Origin: Flavobacteriaceae bacterium
GTDB lineage: Bacteria; Bacteroidota; Bacteroidia; Flavobacteriales; Flavobacteriaceae
DNA length: 64,000 nucleotides
Direction: 5' to 3'
Assembly (NCBI GenBank): GCA_024762795.1
Contig: JANTGS010000002.1
Location: 1 to 64,000 of the forward strand
Numbering within the stretch: the stretch's first letter is position 1; each line of letters opens with the position of its first letter. The position numbers and the translations under genes were made by a program. This document shows, one piece after another, positions 25,631 to 34,678 of the stretch. The notes beneath the pieces were generated by a model, which saw only the letters and a program-made list of their open reading frames with translations, was not told the origin of the DNA and ran no database searches.

Positions 25631-26698
25631 ATGATGAACATACCATTAAGCATAACAACAACAATACATGATTGGCTCTTCTCGATCATGCCTGAGGGAG
25701 CAGCCACTATTACTGAATGGGTTTTAATTGCGGTAGCTTATTTAGCTCTTTTTGCAGTAGCAGGTTTGTATTTAGTGCTGCTTGAACGTAAAGTTGCAGC
25801 CTGGTTTCAATTCAGATTAGGCCCCAACAGGGTAGGTCCGTGGGGTATATTTCAAACTATTGCGGATGCCTTGAAGTTAGTTTCGAAAGAAATATATTCA
25901 AATCAAAAAGTTGATAAATTTTTATTCAATTTAGCTCCGTATTTTGTAATTGTAGCCTCTTTGATGGCTATGGCGGTTTTTCCCTTTTCAAAACAATTTC
26001 AGGGATTTGATATAAACATAGGGGTATTTTTTCTTTTTGCAGTTTCCTCTATAGGGGTTATTGGTCTCCTTGTAGGGGGTTGGGCAAGTAACAATAAATA
26101 CTCTTTGATCGGAGCCATGCGAAGTGGTTTACAAACCATCAGTTATGAGTTATCCGTTGGATTATCAATATTAACTATGGTTTTGTTAACAGGAACCCTT
26201 CAATTATCTGAGATCATTGAAGTTCAAAGAACAGGAGGCTGGTTGATCTTTCAGGGGCATATCCCGGCAGTTATTGCCTTTATGATTTTTATGATCGCCG
26301 GAACTGCAGAAACCAACAGGGCACCATTTGACCTGGTGGAAGCTGAATCAGAATTGGGAGCAGGATTTCATACAGAATATTCAGGAATGCAGTTTGCCTA
26401 TTTCTTCCTGGCAGAATTTATCAATATGTTTATCATCGCCTCAATTGCTGTTGTGCTATTCTTTGGCGGATGGTTATCTCCTTTCGGAATTACCGAAGGA
26501 ATTACCTGGTTCCCCGAAGTATTATGGTTTGTTATAAAAGTCTTTATGATCATTCTATTGATGATGTGGTTCAGATGGACTTTCCCAAGGTTAAGAGTTG
26601 ACCAGCTTTTAACCCTTGAATGGAAATATTTATTGCCAATTAATATGGTTAACCTCGTGTTAATGGCAGTTATAATCTGGTTAAATTTTACTTTGTAG
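25631..26698 (+). CDS. nuoH: Complex I subunit NuoH
   Basis: The protein has 355 residues with about eight membrane helices. The conserved ERKVAAWFQFRLGPNRVGPW, the AETNRAPFDLVEAESELGAG loop with quinone-tunnel acids, and YSGMQFAYFFLAE identify NuoH. The start at 25631 or the ATG just after it (25634) are equally possible. Confidence 0.95.
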   Translation: MMNIPLSITTTIHDWLFSIMPEGAATITEWVLIAVAYLALFAVAGLYLVLLERKVAAWFQFRLGPNRVGPWGIFQTIADALKLVSKEIYSNQKVDKFLFNLAPYFVIVASLMAMAVFPFSKQFQGFDINIGVFFLFAVSSIGVIGLLVGGWASNNKYSLIGAMRSGLQTISYELSVGLSILTMVLLTGTLQLSEIIEVQRTGGWLIFQGHIPAVIAFMIFMIAGTAETNRAPFDLVEAESELGAGFHTEYSGMQFAYFFLAEFINMFIIASIAVVLFFGGWLSPFGITEGITWFPEVLWFVIKVFMIILLMMWFRWTFPRLRVDQLLTLEWKYLLPINMVNLVLMAVIIWLNFTL

Positions 26699-26746
26699 GT
26701 AGCAAAAAAAGAAAATTATTATTATCCAGAATAATAAATAAGGAAT

Positions 26747-27223
26747 ATGAGTTATTTTTCAGATATATACAACGGAATTAAAACTTTACTAACCGGAATG
26801 CGGGTTACAGGAGGGCATTTTGTACGTATTCGTTCAGAAAACATTACACAATTGTATCCTGATAACAGAGATACTTTACAAATGTTCGAAAGATTCAGAG
26901 GGGAAGTAGTAATGCCCCATGATGAAAACAATGAACATCGCTGTACCGGATGTCAGTCATGTGAAATTGCCTGCCCTAACGGATCGATTGAGATCATTTG
27001 GGACAGACAGGTTGATCCTGCCACCGGAAAGAAAAAGAAAATGATCGATAAGCATATCTATCATTTGTCTATGTGTACTATGTGCGGTTTATGTATTAGT
27101 GCCTGTCCTACAGATGCAATTGTGTGGGCTCAGAATTATGAAAATGCAGTTTATGACAGATCAGCATTGACTAAGGTATTAAACCAGCCCGGATCTAAAC
27201 TAAAAGCAGGAATAGAAGAATAA
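26747..27223 (+). CDS. nuoI: Complex I subunit NuoI (N6a/N6b clusters)
   Basis: The protein has 158 residues with two 4Fe-4S motifs: CTGCQSCEIACP (near residue 67) and CTMCGLCISACP (near 111). In complexes without NuoEFG this ferredoxin-like subunit is the expected entry site for electrons from reduced ferredoxin. It is longer between the clusters than E. coli NuoI (insert DPATGKKKKMIDKH). Confidence 0.95.
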   Translation: MSYFSDIYNGIKTLLTGMRVTGGHFVRIRSENITQLYPDNRDTLQMFERFRGEVVMPHDENNEHRCTGCQSCEIACPNGSIEIIWDRQVDPATGKKKKMIDKHIYHLSMCTMCGLCISACPTDAIVWAQNYENAVYDRSALTKVLNQPGSKLKAGIEE

Positions 27224-27227
27224 TATT

Positions 27228-27734
27228 ATGGAAAGAATTGTTTTTTACATATTGGCTTTGATCATTATAATATTTGCAGTGGCATCTGTATCAAGCCGTA
27301 AGATCTTAAGGGCAGTAATTTATCTGCTGTTTGTTCTGATAGGGATCTCCGGAATCTATTTTATGATAGATTACAGTTTTCTGGGAGCTATACAACTGGC
27401 TGTTTACGGTGGGGGTGTGATCGTACTCTTTATATTCTCAGTATTATTGGTACACCATGTTGAACTCGAACTGGAGGTTACTCCGCTAAGAAAAAAACTG
27501 ATTGCCGGGGCAGTGGTATTAACCGGACTGGGAATTTCACTCTGGGCAATACTTACATTTCCTTTTCAAACAGCAGGCACAGACAGAACTATTGAAGTTT
27601 CAGATATTGGGCATAGATTACTGAGTGTTGATGCAGGAGGATTTATTTTGCCTTTTGAAGTGATCTCGGTCTTACTGTTTGCTGTAATGATTGGCGCCAT
27701 AGTTATTGCCAAAGGAAAAAAATTAAATAAATAA
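27228..27734 (+). CDS. nuoJ: Complex I subunit NuoJ
   Basis: The protein has 168 residues with five membrane helices. GISGIYFMIDYSFLGAIQLA followed by VYGGGVIVLFIFSVLLVHH is the NuoJ signature. A four-base gap to nuoI and 11 bases to nuoK indicate one operon. Confidence 0.92.
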   Translation: MERIVFYILALIIIIFAVASVSSRKILRAVIYLLFVLIGISGIYFMIDYSFLGAIQLAVYGGGVIVLFIFSVLLVHHVELELEVTPLRKKLIAGAVVLTGLGISLWAILTFPFQTAGTDRTIEVSDIGHRLLSVDAGGFILPFEVISVLLFAVMIGAIVIAKGKKLNK

Positions 27735-27745
27735 TACGTTTTAAG

Positions 27746-28063
27746 ATGATTGAAGGTATAAGTATTTACGAAATTTTAACCCTGTCTACAATTGTATTCT
27801 TTATCGGGGTTTATGGTTTTTTTACCAGAGAGAACCTGATTACCATTTTGATGTCTATAGAACTGATATTAAATGCTTCAGCGTTGAACTTTGTGGTGAT
27901 CAACACCTATTTGTATCCCGACTTTTTGCAAGGGGCAGTTTTCGCGATCTTTATCATTGCCATGGCTGCAGCTGAAACCGCACTGGCTATTGCGATCATA
28001 ATCAATTTGTACAAACTGGTTAACTCTGTAGAAGTGAAAGATACCGATACATTGAAATATTAA
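27746..28063 (+). CDS. nuoK: Complex I subunit NuoK
   Basis: The protein has 105 residues with three membrane helices. NLITILMSIELILNASALNF (carrying the conserved acid of helix 2) and AMAAAETALAIAIIINLYK are the NuoK signature of the membrane proton path. Confidence 0.93.
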   Translation: MIEGISIYEILTLSTIVFFIGVYGFFTRENLITILMSIELILNASALNFVVINTYLYPDFLQGAVFAIFIIAMAAAETALAIAIIINLYKLVNSVEVKDTDTLKY

Positions 28064-28097
28064 ATTAGAAAAAGGATAAGAAATTAAAATATAAAAA

Positions 28098-30014
28098 ATG
28101 GATTTTAGCTATACTGTTTATATTCTGTTAATTCCTTTGGCACTCTTCCTGATACTCGGACTTGGAAGTAAGAAGATAAAACCCGCCATTTCAGGATGGT
28201 TAGGTTCCCTTGGCCTTGGAATCGCTTTTATTCTTTCGTATTATACTGCATTTCAGTATTTTACGAATGGAAAAGTAAATGAAGTTTATCAAACTTTTGT
28301 TTACAAATACACCTGGATCAATTTTACTGATCAATTGCATATCGATATGGGAGTCCTTATCGATCCTATTTCTGTAATGATGTTGGTTGTGGTCTCTACA
28401 ATTTCCTTTATGGTGCATTTGTACAGCAGAGGTTATATGAAGGGAGATGATGGTTATACCCGTTTCTTTGCCTTTTTGGGGCTGTTTAGCTTCTCTATGT
28501 TCGGTTTGGTACTGGCCACCAATATTTTCCAGATGTATATTTTCTGGGAATTGGTTGGGGTATCCTCATTCTTACTGATCGGTTATTACTATACCAAACC
28601 CTCCGCAGTATCCGCAGCTAAAAAAGCCTTTATTGTAACCCGTTTTGCCGACCTCGGTTTTCTTTTGGGAATTTTGCTCTTATCCTATTTTACAGGAACT
28701 TTCGATTTCCAGATTTTAAATGATCCTGAAGGAGCTATTATTACGCAGGGAGTGGCACAATCGTTTATGGGCTTGTCAGTTATTACCTGGGCACTGATGT
28801 TGATCTTTATTGGAGGTGCAGGTAAATCGGCCATGTTTCCGTTACATATTTGGTTGCCCGACGCGATGGAAGGTCCAACACCTGTTTCTGCATTGATTCA
28901 TGCGGCAACGATGGTGGTAGCCGGTGTTTATCTGGTGGCAAGAATGTTCCCGCTGTTCTATTTTACCGATGATGGATTTGCCTTACAACTTGTTGCCTAT
29001 GTAGGAGGATTCTCCTCATTGTTTGCTGCGATCATCGCCTTAACACAATACGATATCAAAAGAGTTCTGGCCTTTTCAACCATGTCACAGATTGGTTATA
29101 TGATGCTGGCTTTAGGAGTTTCAAAATACGAAGGTCATGAAGGCCTGGGTTATATGGCCTCTATGTTCCATTTGTTTACCCACGCTATGTTTAAAGCCTT
29201 GTTATTCCTGGCGGCAGGATCTGTAATTCATGCGATCCATAGTAATGATATGAGAGATATGGGTAATCTGAAAAAATATATGCCCATTACCCATGTGGTA
29301 TTCCTGATCGCTGCTTTATCCATTTCCGGTTTCCCCGGATTTGCAGGGTTCTTCAGTAAGGATGAGATCCTGGCAGCAGCCTTTGAAAACAATATGTTGC
29401 TTTACATCATAGGCGTATTTGTAGCCGGCCTTACAGCTTTCTATATGTTCCGCCTTTACTTTAATATTTTTTGGGGAAAACAAACAAAATACGATCATGC
29501 TCCTCATGAATCACCTGCTTCAATGACCATTCCGATGATCTTTTTAGCCTTTATGAGTACTTTTGCAGGCTATATTCATTTTAGCGAATACATCACTGCC
29601 GACAGAATGCCTTTTGAAGCACATTTTAATGTTACATTGGCTATAGTTGCATCAACGGTAGGATTAATTGGAATCATTCTCGCCTATATCTTTTATAAGA
29701 AACCAACAAATCTGGCCGATAAGATGGTTGCCGCATTTGGTAGTTTCTACCAGTGGACTTACAGAAAATTCTATATTGATGAGATCTATCTGTTTGTAAC
29801 CAAAAAGATCATTTTTGCTCGTATGGCAGCGCCAATGGCATGGTTTGATAAAAATGTGGTAGATGCAAGTATGATCGGTATAGGTAATTCCACCGTGAAG
29901 ACTTCCGAAAAGATCAAGGGAATTCAATCGGGTAAGTTCCAGGATTATGCAATGGCATTTATAGGTGGTGCTGTAGTGATCGCTATAATAGTATTTTATA
30001 TATGGACCAAATAA
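28098..30014 (+). CDS. nuoL: Complex I subunit NuoL (antiporter-like)
   Basis: The protein has 638 residues with about 16 membrane helices. YIFWELVGVSSFLLIGYYYT, GGAGKSAMFPLHIWLPDAME and GPTPVSALIHAATMVVAGVY are the proton-pumping signature. The C-terminal 60 residues (from IDEIYLFVTKKI) would form the lateral helix. Confidence 0.95.
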   Translation: MDFSYTVYILLIPLALFLILGLGSKKIKPAISGWLGSLGLGIAFILSYYTAFQYFTNGKVNEVYQTFVYKYTWINFTDQLHIDMGVLIDPISVMMLVVVSTISFMVHLYSRGYMKGDDGYTRFFAFLGLFSFSMFGLVLATNIFQMYIFWELVGVSSFLLIGYYYTKPSAVSAAKKAFIVTRFADLGFLLGILLLSYFTGTFDFQILNDPEGAIITQGVAQSFMGLSVITWALMLIFIGGAGKSAMFPLHIWLPDAMEGPTPVSALIHAATMVVAGVYLVARMFPLFYFTDDGFALQLVAYVGGFSSLFAAIIALTQYDIKRVLAFSTMSQIGYMMLALGVSKYEGHEGLGYMASMFHLFTHAMFKALLFLAAGSVIHAIHSNDMRDMGNLKKYMPITHVVFLIAALSISGFPGFAGFFSKDEILAAAFENNMLLYIIGVFVAGLTAFYMFRLYFNIFWGKQTKYDHAPHESPASMTIPMIFLAFMSTFAGYIHFSEYITADRMPFEAHFNVTLAIVASTVGLIGIILAYIFYKKPTNLADKMVAAFGSFYQWTYRKFYIDEIYLFVTKKIIFARMAAPMAWFDKNVVDASMIGIGNSTVKTSEKIKGIQSGKFQDYAMAFIGGAVVIAIIVFYIWTK

Positions 30015-30023
30015 TTTAATGCA

Positions 30024-31511
30024 ATGGATATATTAACACTTTTTGTTGTAGTACCTGTTTTAACAGTATTTGCTTTGATCTTTACCAAAGATCTTAAGCA
30101 ATCCAGAGTTGTAGCTCTGATCGGTATGGCGGTTCAGCTGGCCATGTCAATAAATTTGGTCTTTGCTTATTTAAAGGAAAGAGCGGTAAATGATAGCATC
30201 ATGGTCTTTACCAAAGATGTGATGTGGTTTGAAAAATTCAATATACATTACAGTATTGGTGTGGATTCCATCTCAGTTTTGATGATCGTACTTACATCGA
30301 TCATTGTATTTGCCGGAATTTTTATTTCGTGGAAAATAAATGATCTCCCTAAAGAATTCTTTATCTCTCTGATTGTTTTGTCAACAGGAGTATTTGGATT
30401 CTTTATTTCAGTAGATTTATTTACCATGTTTGTTTTCTACGAAATTGCGGTAATTCCGATGTATTTGTTGATCGGTATCTGGGGTTCAGGCCCGAAAGAA
30501 GACTCAGCCATGAAACTTACCCTGATGCTGATGGGAGCTTCAGCACTTCTTTCTGTAGGGATTTTTGGTATTTATTATAATTCGGGTGCTGATGGAGGTC
30601 CTCTAACTTTTAATTTACTCGAAATTGCTCAGGTAAATATTCCGCTTGAAGCACAAAAATTATTCTTCCCGTTGGTATTTGTAGGTTTTGCAGTGCTGGG
30701 AGCTTTATTCCCTTTTCATACCTGGTCTCCTTCAGGTCACGCATCAGCACCAACAGCGGTATCCATGCTGCATGCAGGTGTTTTGATGAAACTGGGAGGA
30801 TATGGTGTTTTTAGAGTTGCGATGTATCTCCTTCCGGAAGGGGCCTTACACTGGAATGATTTCTTCCTGGTCCTTGCCACTATTGGTGTGGTTTACGGAG
30901 GTATGGGAGCCATTATGCAAAAAGACCTTAAATACATCAATGCCTATGCTTCGGTAAGTCACTTGGGATTGGTTCTGTTTGCCTTGCTGATGATCAATAA
31001 AGTATCATGGACAGGAGCCATCATACAATCTTTATCTCACGGATTGCTTACAGCCTTATTCTTTGCCCTGATTGGGATGGTTTATGGAAGAACACATACT
31101 CGGGATATTGCTAAACTGGGCGGTTTGATGAAGATCCTTCCGTTTATAGGTGCAGTTTATGTAATAACAGGTTTAGCATACTTAGGTTTGCCTGGATTTA
31201 GCGGATTTGTTGCTGAGATGAATATTTTTGTTGGTGCTTTTCAGCATGATGATACTTTTAGAAGAATTCTTACGGTATTTGTGGTTTCCTCAATTGTGGT
31301 TACTGCAGTCTATATATTGAGAATGATCGGAAAGATCATGATGGGGCCTTTGGATTATCCTAAAGGCGTAGAAATGCCAACAGCCGCCTGGTATGAAAAG
31401 GTAGGCCTTGTAATTTTAATGATACCTGTAGTATTGATAGGTGTGATGCCTTTTGGAATTACAGAAATGATTAAAGAAAGTATTCAACCTTTTTTAGAAA
31501 GATTATTATAA
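30024..31511 (+). CDS. nuoM: Complex I subunit NuoM (antiporter-like)
   Basis: The protein has 495 residues with about 14 membrane helices. MFVFYEIAVIPMYLLIGIWG, FPFHTWSPSGHASAPTAVSM and LHAGVLMKLGGYGVFRV identify NuoM. It starts 9 bases after nuoL. Confidence 0.95.
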   Translation: MDILTLFVVVPVLTVFALIFTKDLKQSRVVALIGMAVQLAMSINLVFAYLKERAVNDSIMVFTKDVMWFEKFNIHYSIGVDSISVLMIVLTSIIVFAGIFISWKINDLPKEFFISLIVLSTGVFGFFISVDLFTMFVFYEIAVIPMYLLIGIWGSGPKEDSAMKLTLMLMGASALLSVGIFGIYYNSGADGGPLTFNLLEIAQVNIPLEAQKLFFPLVFVGFAVLGALFPFHTWSPSGHASAPTAVSMLHAGVLMKLGGYGVFRVAMYLLPEGALHWNDFFLVLATIGVVYGGMGAIMQKDLKYINAYASVSHLGLVLFALLMINKVSWTGAIIQSLSHGLLTALFFALIGMVYGRTHTRDIAKLGGLMKILPFIGAVYVITGLAYLGLPGFSGFVAEMNIFVGAFQHDDTFRRILTVFVVSSIVVTAVYILRMIGKIMMGPLDYPKGVEMPTAAWYEKVGLVILMIPVVLIGVMPFGITEMIKESIQPFLERLL

Positions 31512-31524
31512 AAATATAAGAAGA

Positions 31525-32961
31525 ATGGACTGGAATAGTTTATTATTGATGCGTTACGAATTAGGATTGCTGGCTTTGATCTTGCTGTTGGTAATCTTTG
31601 AAATATTCTCCGGTAAAAAGCAAAAAGGGAGTCTGATTAATTTTTCGATTCTACTGTTTGCGATCTTTACTGCAATAGGATTTATACCTTTGGAGGAAGG
31701 AAGTATTTTTGGTGGTATGTTCAGAACCAATGATATGTTGCACTTTTTTAAAGGTACTCTAAATGTTGGTGTTTTAATCCTTTTACTGCAATCGGCAGAC
31801 TGGTTAAAGGATAAAGTGGTTGATCAGAATAAATCAACCGAATTTATTGTTCTGCTTTTTTCATCACTTTTGGGGATGTACTTTATGATCTCAGCAGGAG
31901 ATTTCTTAATGTTCTACATCGGTTTAGAACTGGCAACCTTACCTGTTGCAGCCCTGGTTGCATACGAAACCTTGAAAAGAGATTCTGCAGAAGCAGGGGT
32001 AAAATATATATTATCCTCAGCACTGGCCTCAGGTACGGCTATTTTTGGTATTTCTTTATTGTATGCTACAACCGGTACGATCTATTTTGATGCCTTTGCA
32101 GATGTGATCAGTATCTCAAATCTTTCGATCTTAGGTCTGGTATTCTTTATTTCCGGATTAGGATTTAAGATCTCACTGGTTCCATTCCATTTCTGGACAG
32201 CAGATGTTTATGAAGGAGCCCCAATTCCGGTTGCTTCTTATTTGTCAGTGATCTCAAAAGGTGCAGCTGTAATAATCTTACTGATTATCATGTTTACGGT
32301 AATGAGACCATTAATGCCTGTTTGGAATAAGATCTTCTATATGGTGATCATTGCAACGATGGCCATTGGTAATCTTTTCGCCTTGCGTCAGAAAAACATG
32401 AAACGATTTCTTGCTTTTTCATCTATAGCGCAGGCAGGTTTTATCTTACTCGGATTTATGTCGGTTGATACCTTGGGAGTTACCACAATTATCTATTTTG
32501 TGGCCATATATATCTTTTCTAATCTTGGAGCATTTGGTGTGGTACAGTCTATTTCCAATGCCACCGGAAGAGAATCTATGGATGATTATAAAGGTTTATA
32601 CAGAACCAACCCTAAATTGAGTCTGATCATGATGCTGGCATTGTTCTCATTAGCAGGTATTCCGCCTTTGGCAGGATTCTTTGGGAAATTCTTTTTATAT
32701 GCAGCAGCAGCCAGTAAGGGGTATTATTTTCTGGTATTTATTGGCGTTGTAATGGCGACGATTTCTTTGTATTACTACTTATTGGTAGTAAAGAAGATGT
32801 TCTTAGCCAAGAACGATGAAACATCAATACCTTATTTTGAAAGCAGGCCTTTGATGAAGATCGGATTGATCATTGCATCAATAGGTATTCTGGTTGTCGG
32901 ATTGTACAGCCCGCTTTACGATTATATTTATAACATAAGTTCAAGTTTTTTAAATTTGTAG
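31525..32961 (+). CDS. nuoN: Complex I subunit NuoN (antiporter-like)
   Basis: The protein has 478 residues with about 14 membrane helices. MFYIGLELATLPVAALVAYE, KISLVPFHFWTADVYEGAPI and PVASYLSVISKGAAVI identify NuoN. It is the last canonical complex I gene. A small unknown gene starts 3 bases later. Confidence 0.95.
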   Translation: MDWNSLLLMRYELGLLALILLLVIFEIFSGKKQKGSLINFSILLFAIFTAIGFIPLEEGSIFGGMFRTNDMLHFFKGTLNVGVLILLLQSADWLKDKVVDQNKSTEFIVLLFSSLLGMYFMISAGDFLMFYIGLELATLPVAALVAYETLKRDSAEAGVKYILSSALASGTAIFGISLLYATTGTIYFDAFADVISISNLSILGLVFFISGLGFKISLVPFHFWTADVYEGAPIPVASYLSVISKGAAVIILLIIMFTVMRPLMPVWNKIFYMVIIATMAIGNLFALRQKNMKRFLAFSSIAQAGFILLGFMSVDTLGVTTIIYFVAIYIFSNLGAFGVVQSISNATGRESMDDYKGLYRTNPKLSLIMMLALFSLAGIPPLAGFFGKFFLYAAAASKGYYFLVFIGVVMATISLYYYLLVVKKMFLAKNDETSIPYFESRPLMKIGLIIASIGILVVGLYSPLYDYIYNISSSFLNL

Positions 32962-32964
32962 AAA

Positions 32965-33288
32965 ATGGCACTGGAAGGGAAACATCAGTTTGGTAGTATC
33001 GGGGAGACAAGAGTTACTTTTGTTGGAAAAAAAATAGACGAAAACAGAAAAGACTTCTTAAAAAAGCTATTGGAAGTAAATGGATTTGAAGTAGTGATTC
33101 AGGAAGAAAAGAGAAAATCGGAGGAAGATCCACAGTTGTACACTGTTGGAGTTACCGATATGACCTTTAATCCTACGGTATTTATCTTTCAAAGACGCTT
33201 AAAGACAATTGATGGTAAGCATATAGTAACAAGAGATTACTGGGAACAGGTTTCTGAAGAAACTAAACCCCAATACTTTAAGATCTAA
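32965..33288 (+). CDS. Uncharacterised small protein co-transcribed with nuo operon
   Basis: The protein has 107 residues, is soluble and shows no cysteine, signal peptide or membrane helix. It has a beta-alpha-beta-like N-terminal half (RVTFVGKKIDENRKDFLKKL, then LEVNGFEVVIQEEKR) and a C-terminal half with YTVGVTDMTFNPTVFIFQR. I do not recognise the family. It is translated 3 bases after nuoN and is followed by the operon terminator, so it is expressed with complex I. It could be an assembly or regulatory factor, which rests on position only. Confidence 0.8.
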   Translation: MALEGKHQFGSIGETRVTFVGKKIDENRKDFLKKLLEVNGFEVVIQEEKRKSEEDPQLYTVGVTDMTFNPTVFIFQRRLKTIDGKHIVTRDYWEQVSEETKPQYFKI

Positions 33289-33318
33289 ATTTAAAATCAA
33301 TTAATAATGAACAGGTAG

Positions 33319-33348
33319 ACTGCCGGATTTTTTTCGGCAGTTTTTTTT
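33319..33348 (+). terminator. Rho-independent terminator of nuo operon
   Basis: The stem ACTGCCG/CGGCAGT (33319-33325 / 33335-33341) runs straight into eight T (33341-33348). It lies 30 bases after the last gene of the operon. Confidence 0.88.
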
Positions 33349-33470
33349 ATGGATATCACCAGTTGTGATTTAAAGATCCTGATAAGTAATTTAATGATAA
33401 TATAATTTAAATATTTGCTGATATATTCCTATATTTAACAAACATTTATTATAAAAAAAACTGAATAATA

Positions 33471-34676
33471 ATGAAAGTTAATTTTTATACAAAAGAGTTT
33501 CCTCCTTATGTTTACGGTGGTGCAGGTGTAGTTGTTGAATATCTTGCTGCTGAACTGGCAAAGATCATGGATATTGAGGTGCGTAGTTTTGGAGATCAGG
33601 ATGAAAAATCAGAACATCTTACTGTAAAGGGCTTTCCTTTCGATAATCCTGTATTTGAAAATACCGACAGTAAGCTAAAAGCGGTGATGAATAGTTTATC
33701 TACCTGTTTACATATGAATGCAGATGAAGTTGATGCTGATGTGGTACATTGTCACACCTGGTATGCTCAGTTTGCAGGCATTATTGCAAAACTTATCTAT
33801 GGAGTACCTCTGGTAATTACAACACATTCGCTTGAACCGCTCAGGCCCTGGAAAAGGGAACAACTGGGGAGGGGATATGTTGCTTCATCATGGATAGAAA
33901 AAACTGCAATTGAGATGGCAGATGCCGTGATTGCCGTGTCAAAAGAGACAAAAGAAGATGTATTGAAGTATTTTAATATAGAGGAAGATAAGATCAAAGT
34001 GATTTACAATGGAATAAATCTTGACGAATATGTGGTGACCAATGATACCTCAACGATGAATAAATTTGGTATCGATCAGTCAAAACCTTTTGTACTCTTT
34101 GTTGGCAGGATTACCCGCCAGAAAGGGATCATTCATCTGGTAAATGCCATAAAGTATATCGATCCTGATACGCAAATTGTACTCTGTGCAGGAGCACCGG
34201 ATACCCCGGAAATTGCCAAAGAGATGGAAGATAGTGTTAACGAAGTGAAAAAACACAGAGATAATGTGATCTGGATTGATGAGATGTTGCCTAAAAAGGA
34301 AGTGATCGAGCTTTATTCTCATGCTGATGTATTTTGTTGTCCTTCTATCTATGAGCCTTTTGGAATTATTAATGTTGAGGCTATGGCCTGCGAGACAGCT
34401 GTTGTGGCGAGTGCTGTAGGGGGTATAAAAGAAGTGGTTGTAGATGGAGAAACCGGTATTTTAATTCCGCTGGAACAACAGAATGAAGCTCCTTTTGAAC
34501 CGGTGAATCCCGATAAATTTTCCAGAGATCTGGCTACAGGAATCAATAGGTTAGTAGAAGATAAAGAATTAAATCAAATGATGGCCAGAAACGGAAGAAA
34601 AAGAGCAGAGGAGAAATTTGACTGGAGTGCTATCGCAAAAGAACACAAAGAATTATATAAATCTCTAATACAATAA
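33471..34676 (+). CDS. glgM: GT4 glycogen synthase / maltose-1-phosphate synthase (GlgA/GlgM, actinobacterial type)
   Basis: The protein has 401 residues of the GT4 fold, not the 480-residue GT5 fold of E. coli GlgA. FPPYVYGGAGVVVEYLAAEL is the acceptor-side start, followed by HCHTWYAQFAGI, FVGRITRQKGIIHLV, and the donor motif PSIYEPFGIINVEAMACETA with catalytic glutamates. It matches the Corynebacterium/Mycobacterium glycogen synthase group (TIGR02149). The mycobacterial member is known to make maltose-1-phosphate from ADP-glucose and glucose-1-phosphate (GlgM). GlgE in the same cluster supports that role here. It starts the cluster, and glgC follows after 2 bases. Classic glucan elongation from ADP-glucose is the alternative. 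Confidence 0.85.
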   Translation: MKVNFYTKEFPPYVYGGAGVVVEYLAAELAKIMDIEVRSFGDQDEKSEHLTVKGFPFDNPVFENTDSKLKAVMNSLSTCLHMNADEVDADVVHCHTWYAQFAGIIAKLIYGVPLVITTHSLEPLRPWKREQLGRGYVASSWIEKTAIEMADAVIAVSKETKEDVLKYFNIEEDKIKVIYNGINLDEYVVTNDTSTMNKFGIDQSKPFVLFVGRITRQKGIIHLVNAIKYIDPDTQIVLCAGAPDTPEIAKEMEDSVNEVKKHRDNVIWIDEMLPKKEVIELYSHADVFCCPSIYEPFGIINVEAMACETAVVASAVGGIKEVVVDGETGILIPLEQQNEAPFEPVNPDKFSRDLATGINRLVEDKELNQMMARNGRKRAEEKFDWSAIAKEHKELYKSLIQ

Positions 34677-34678
34677 TT

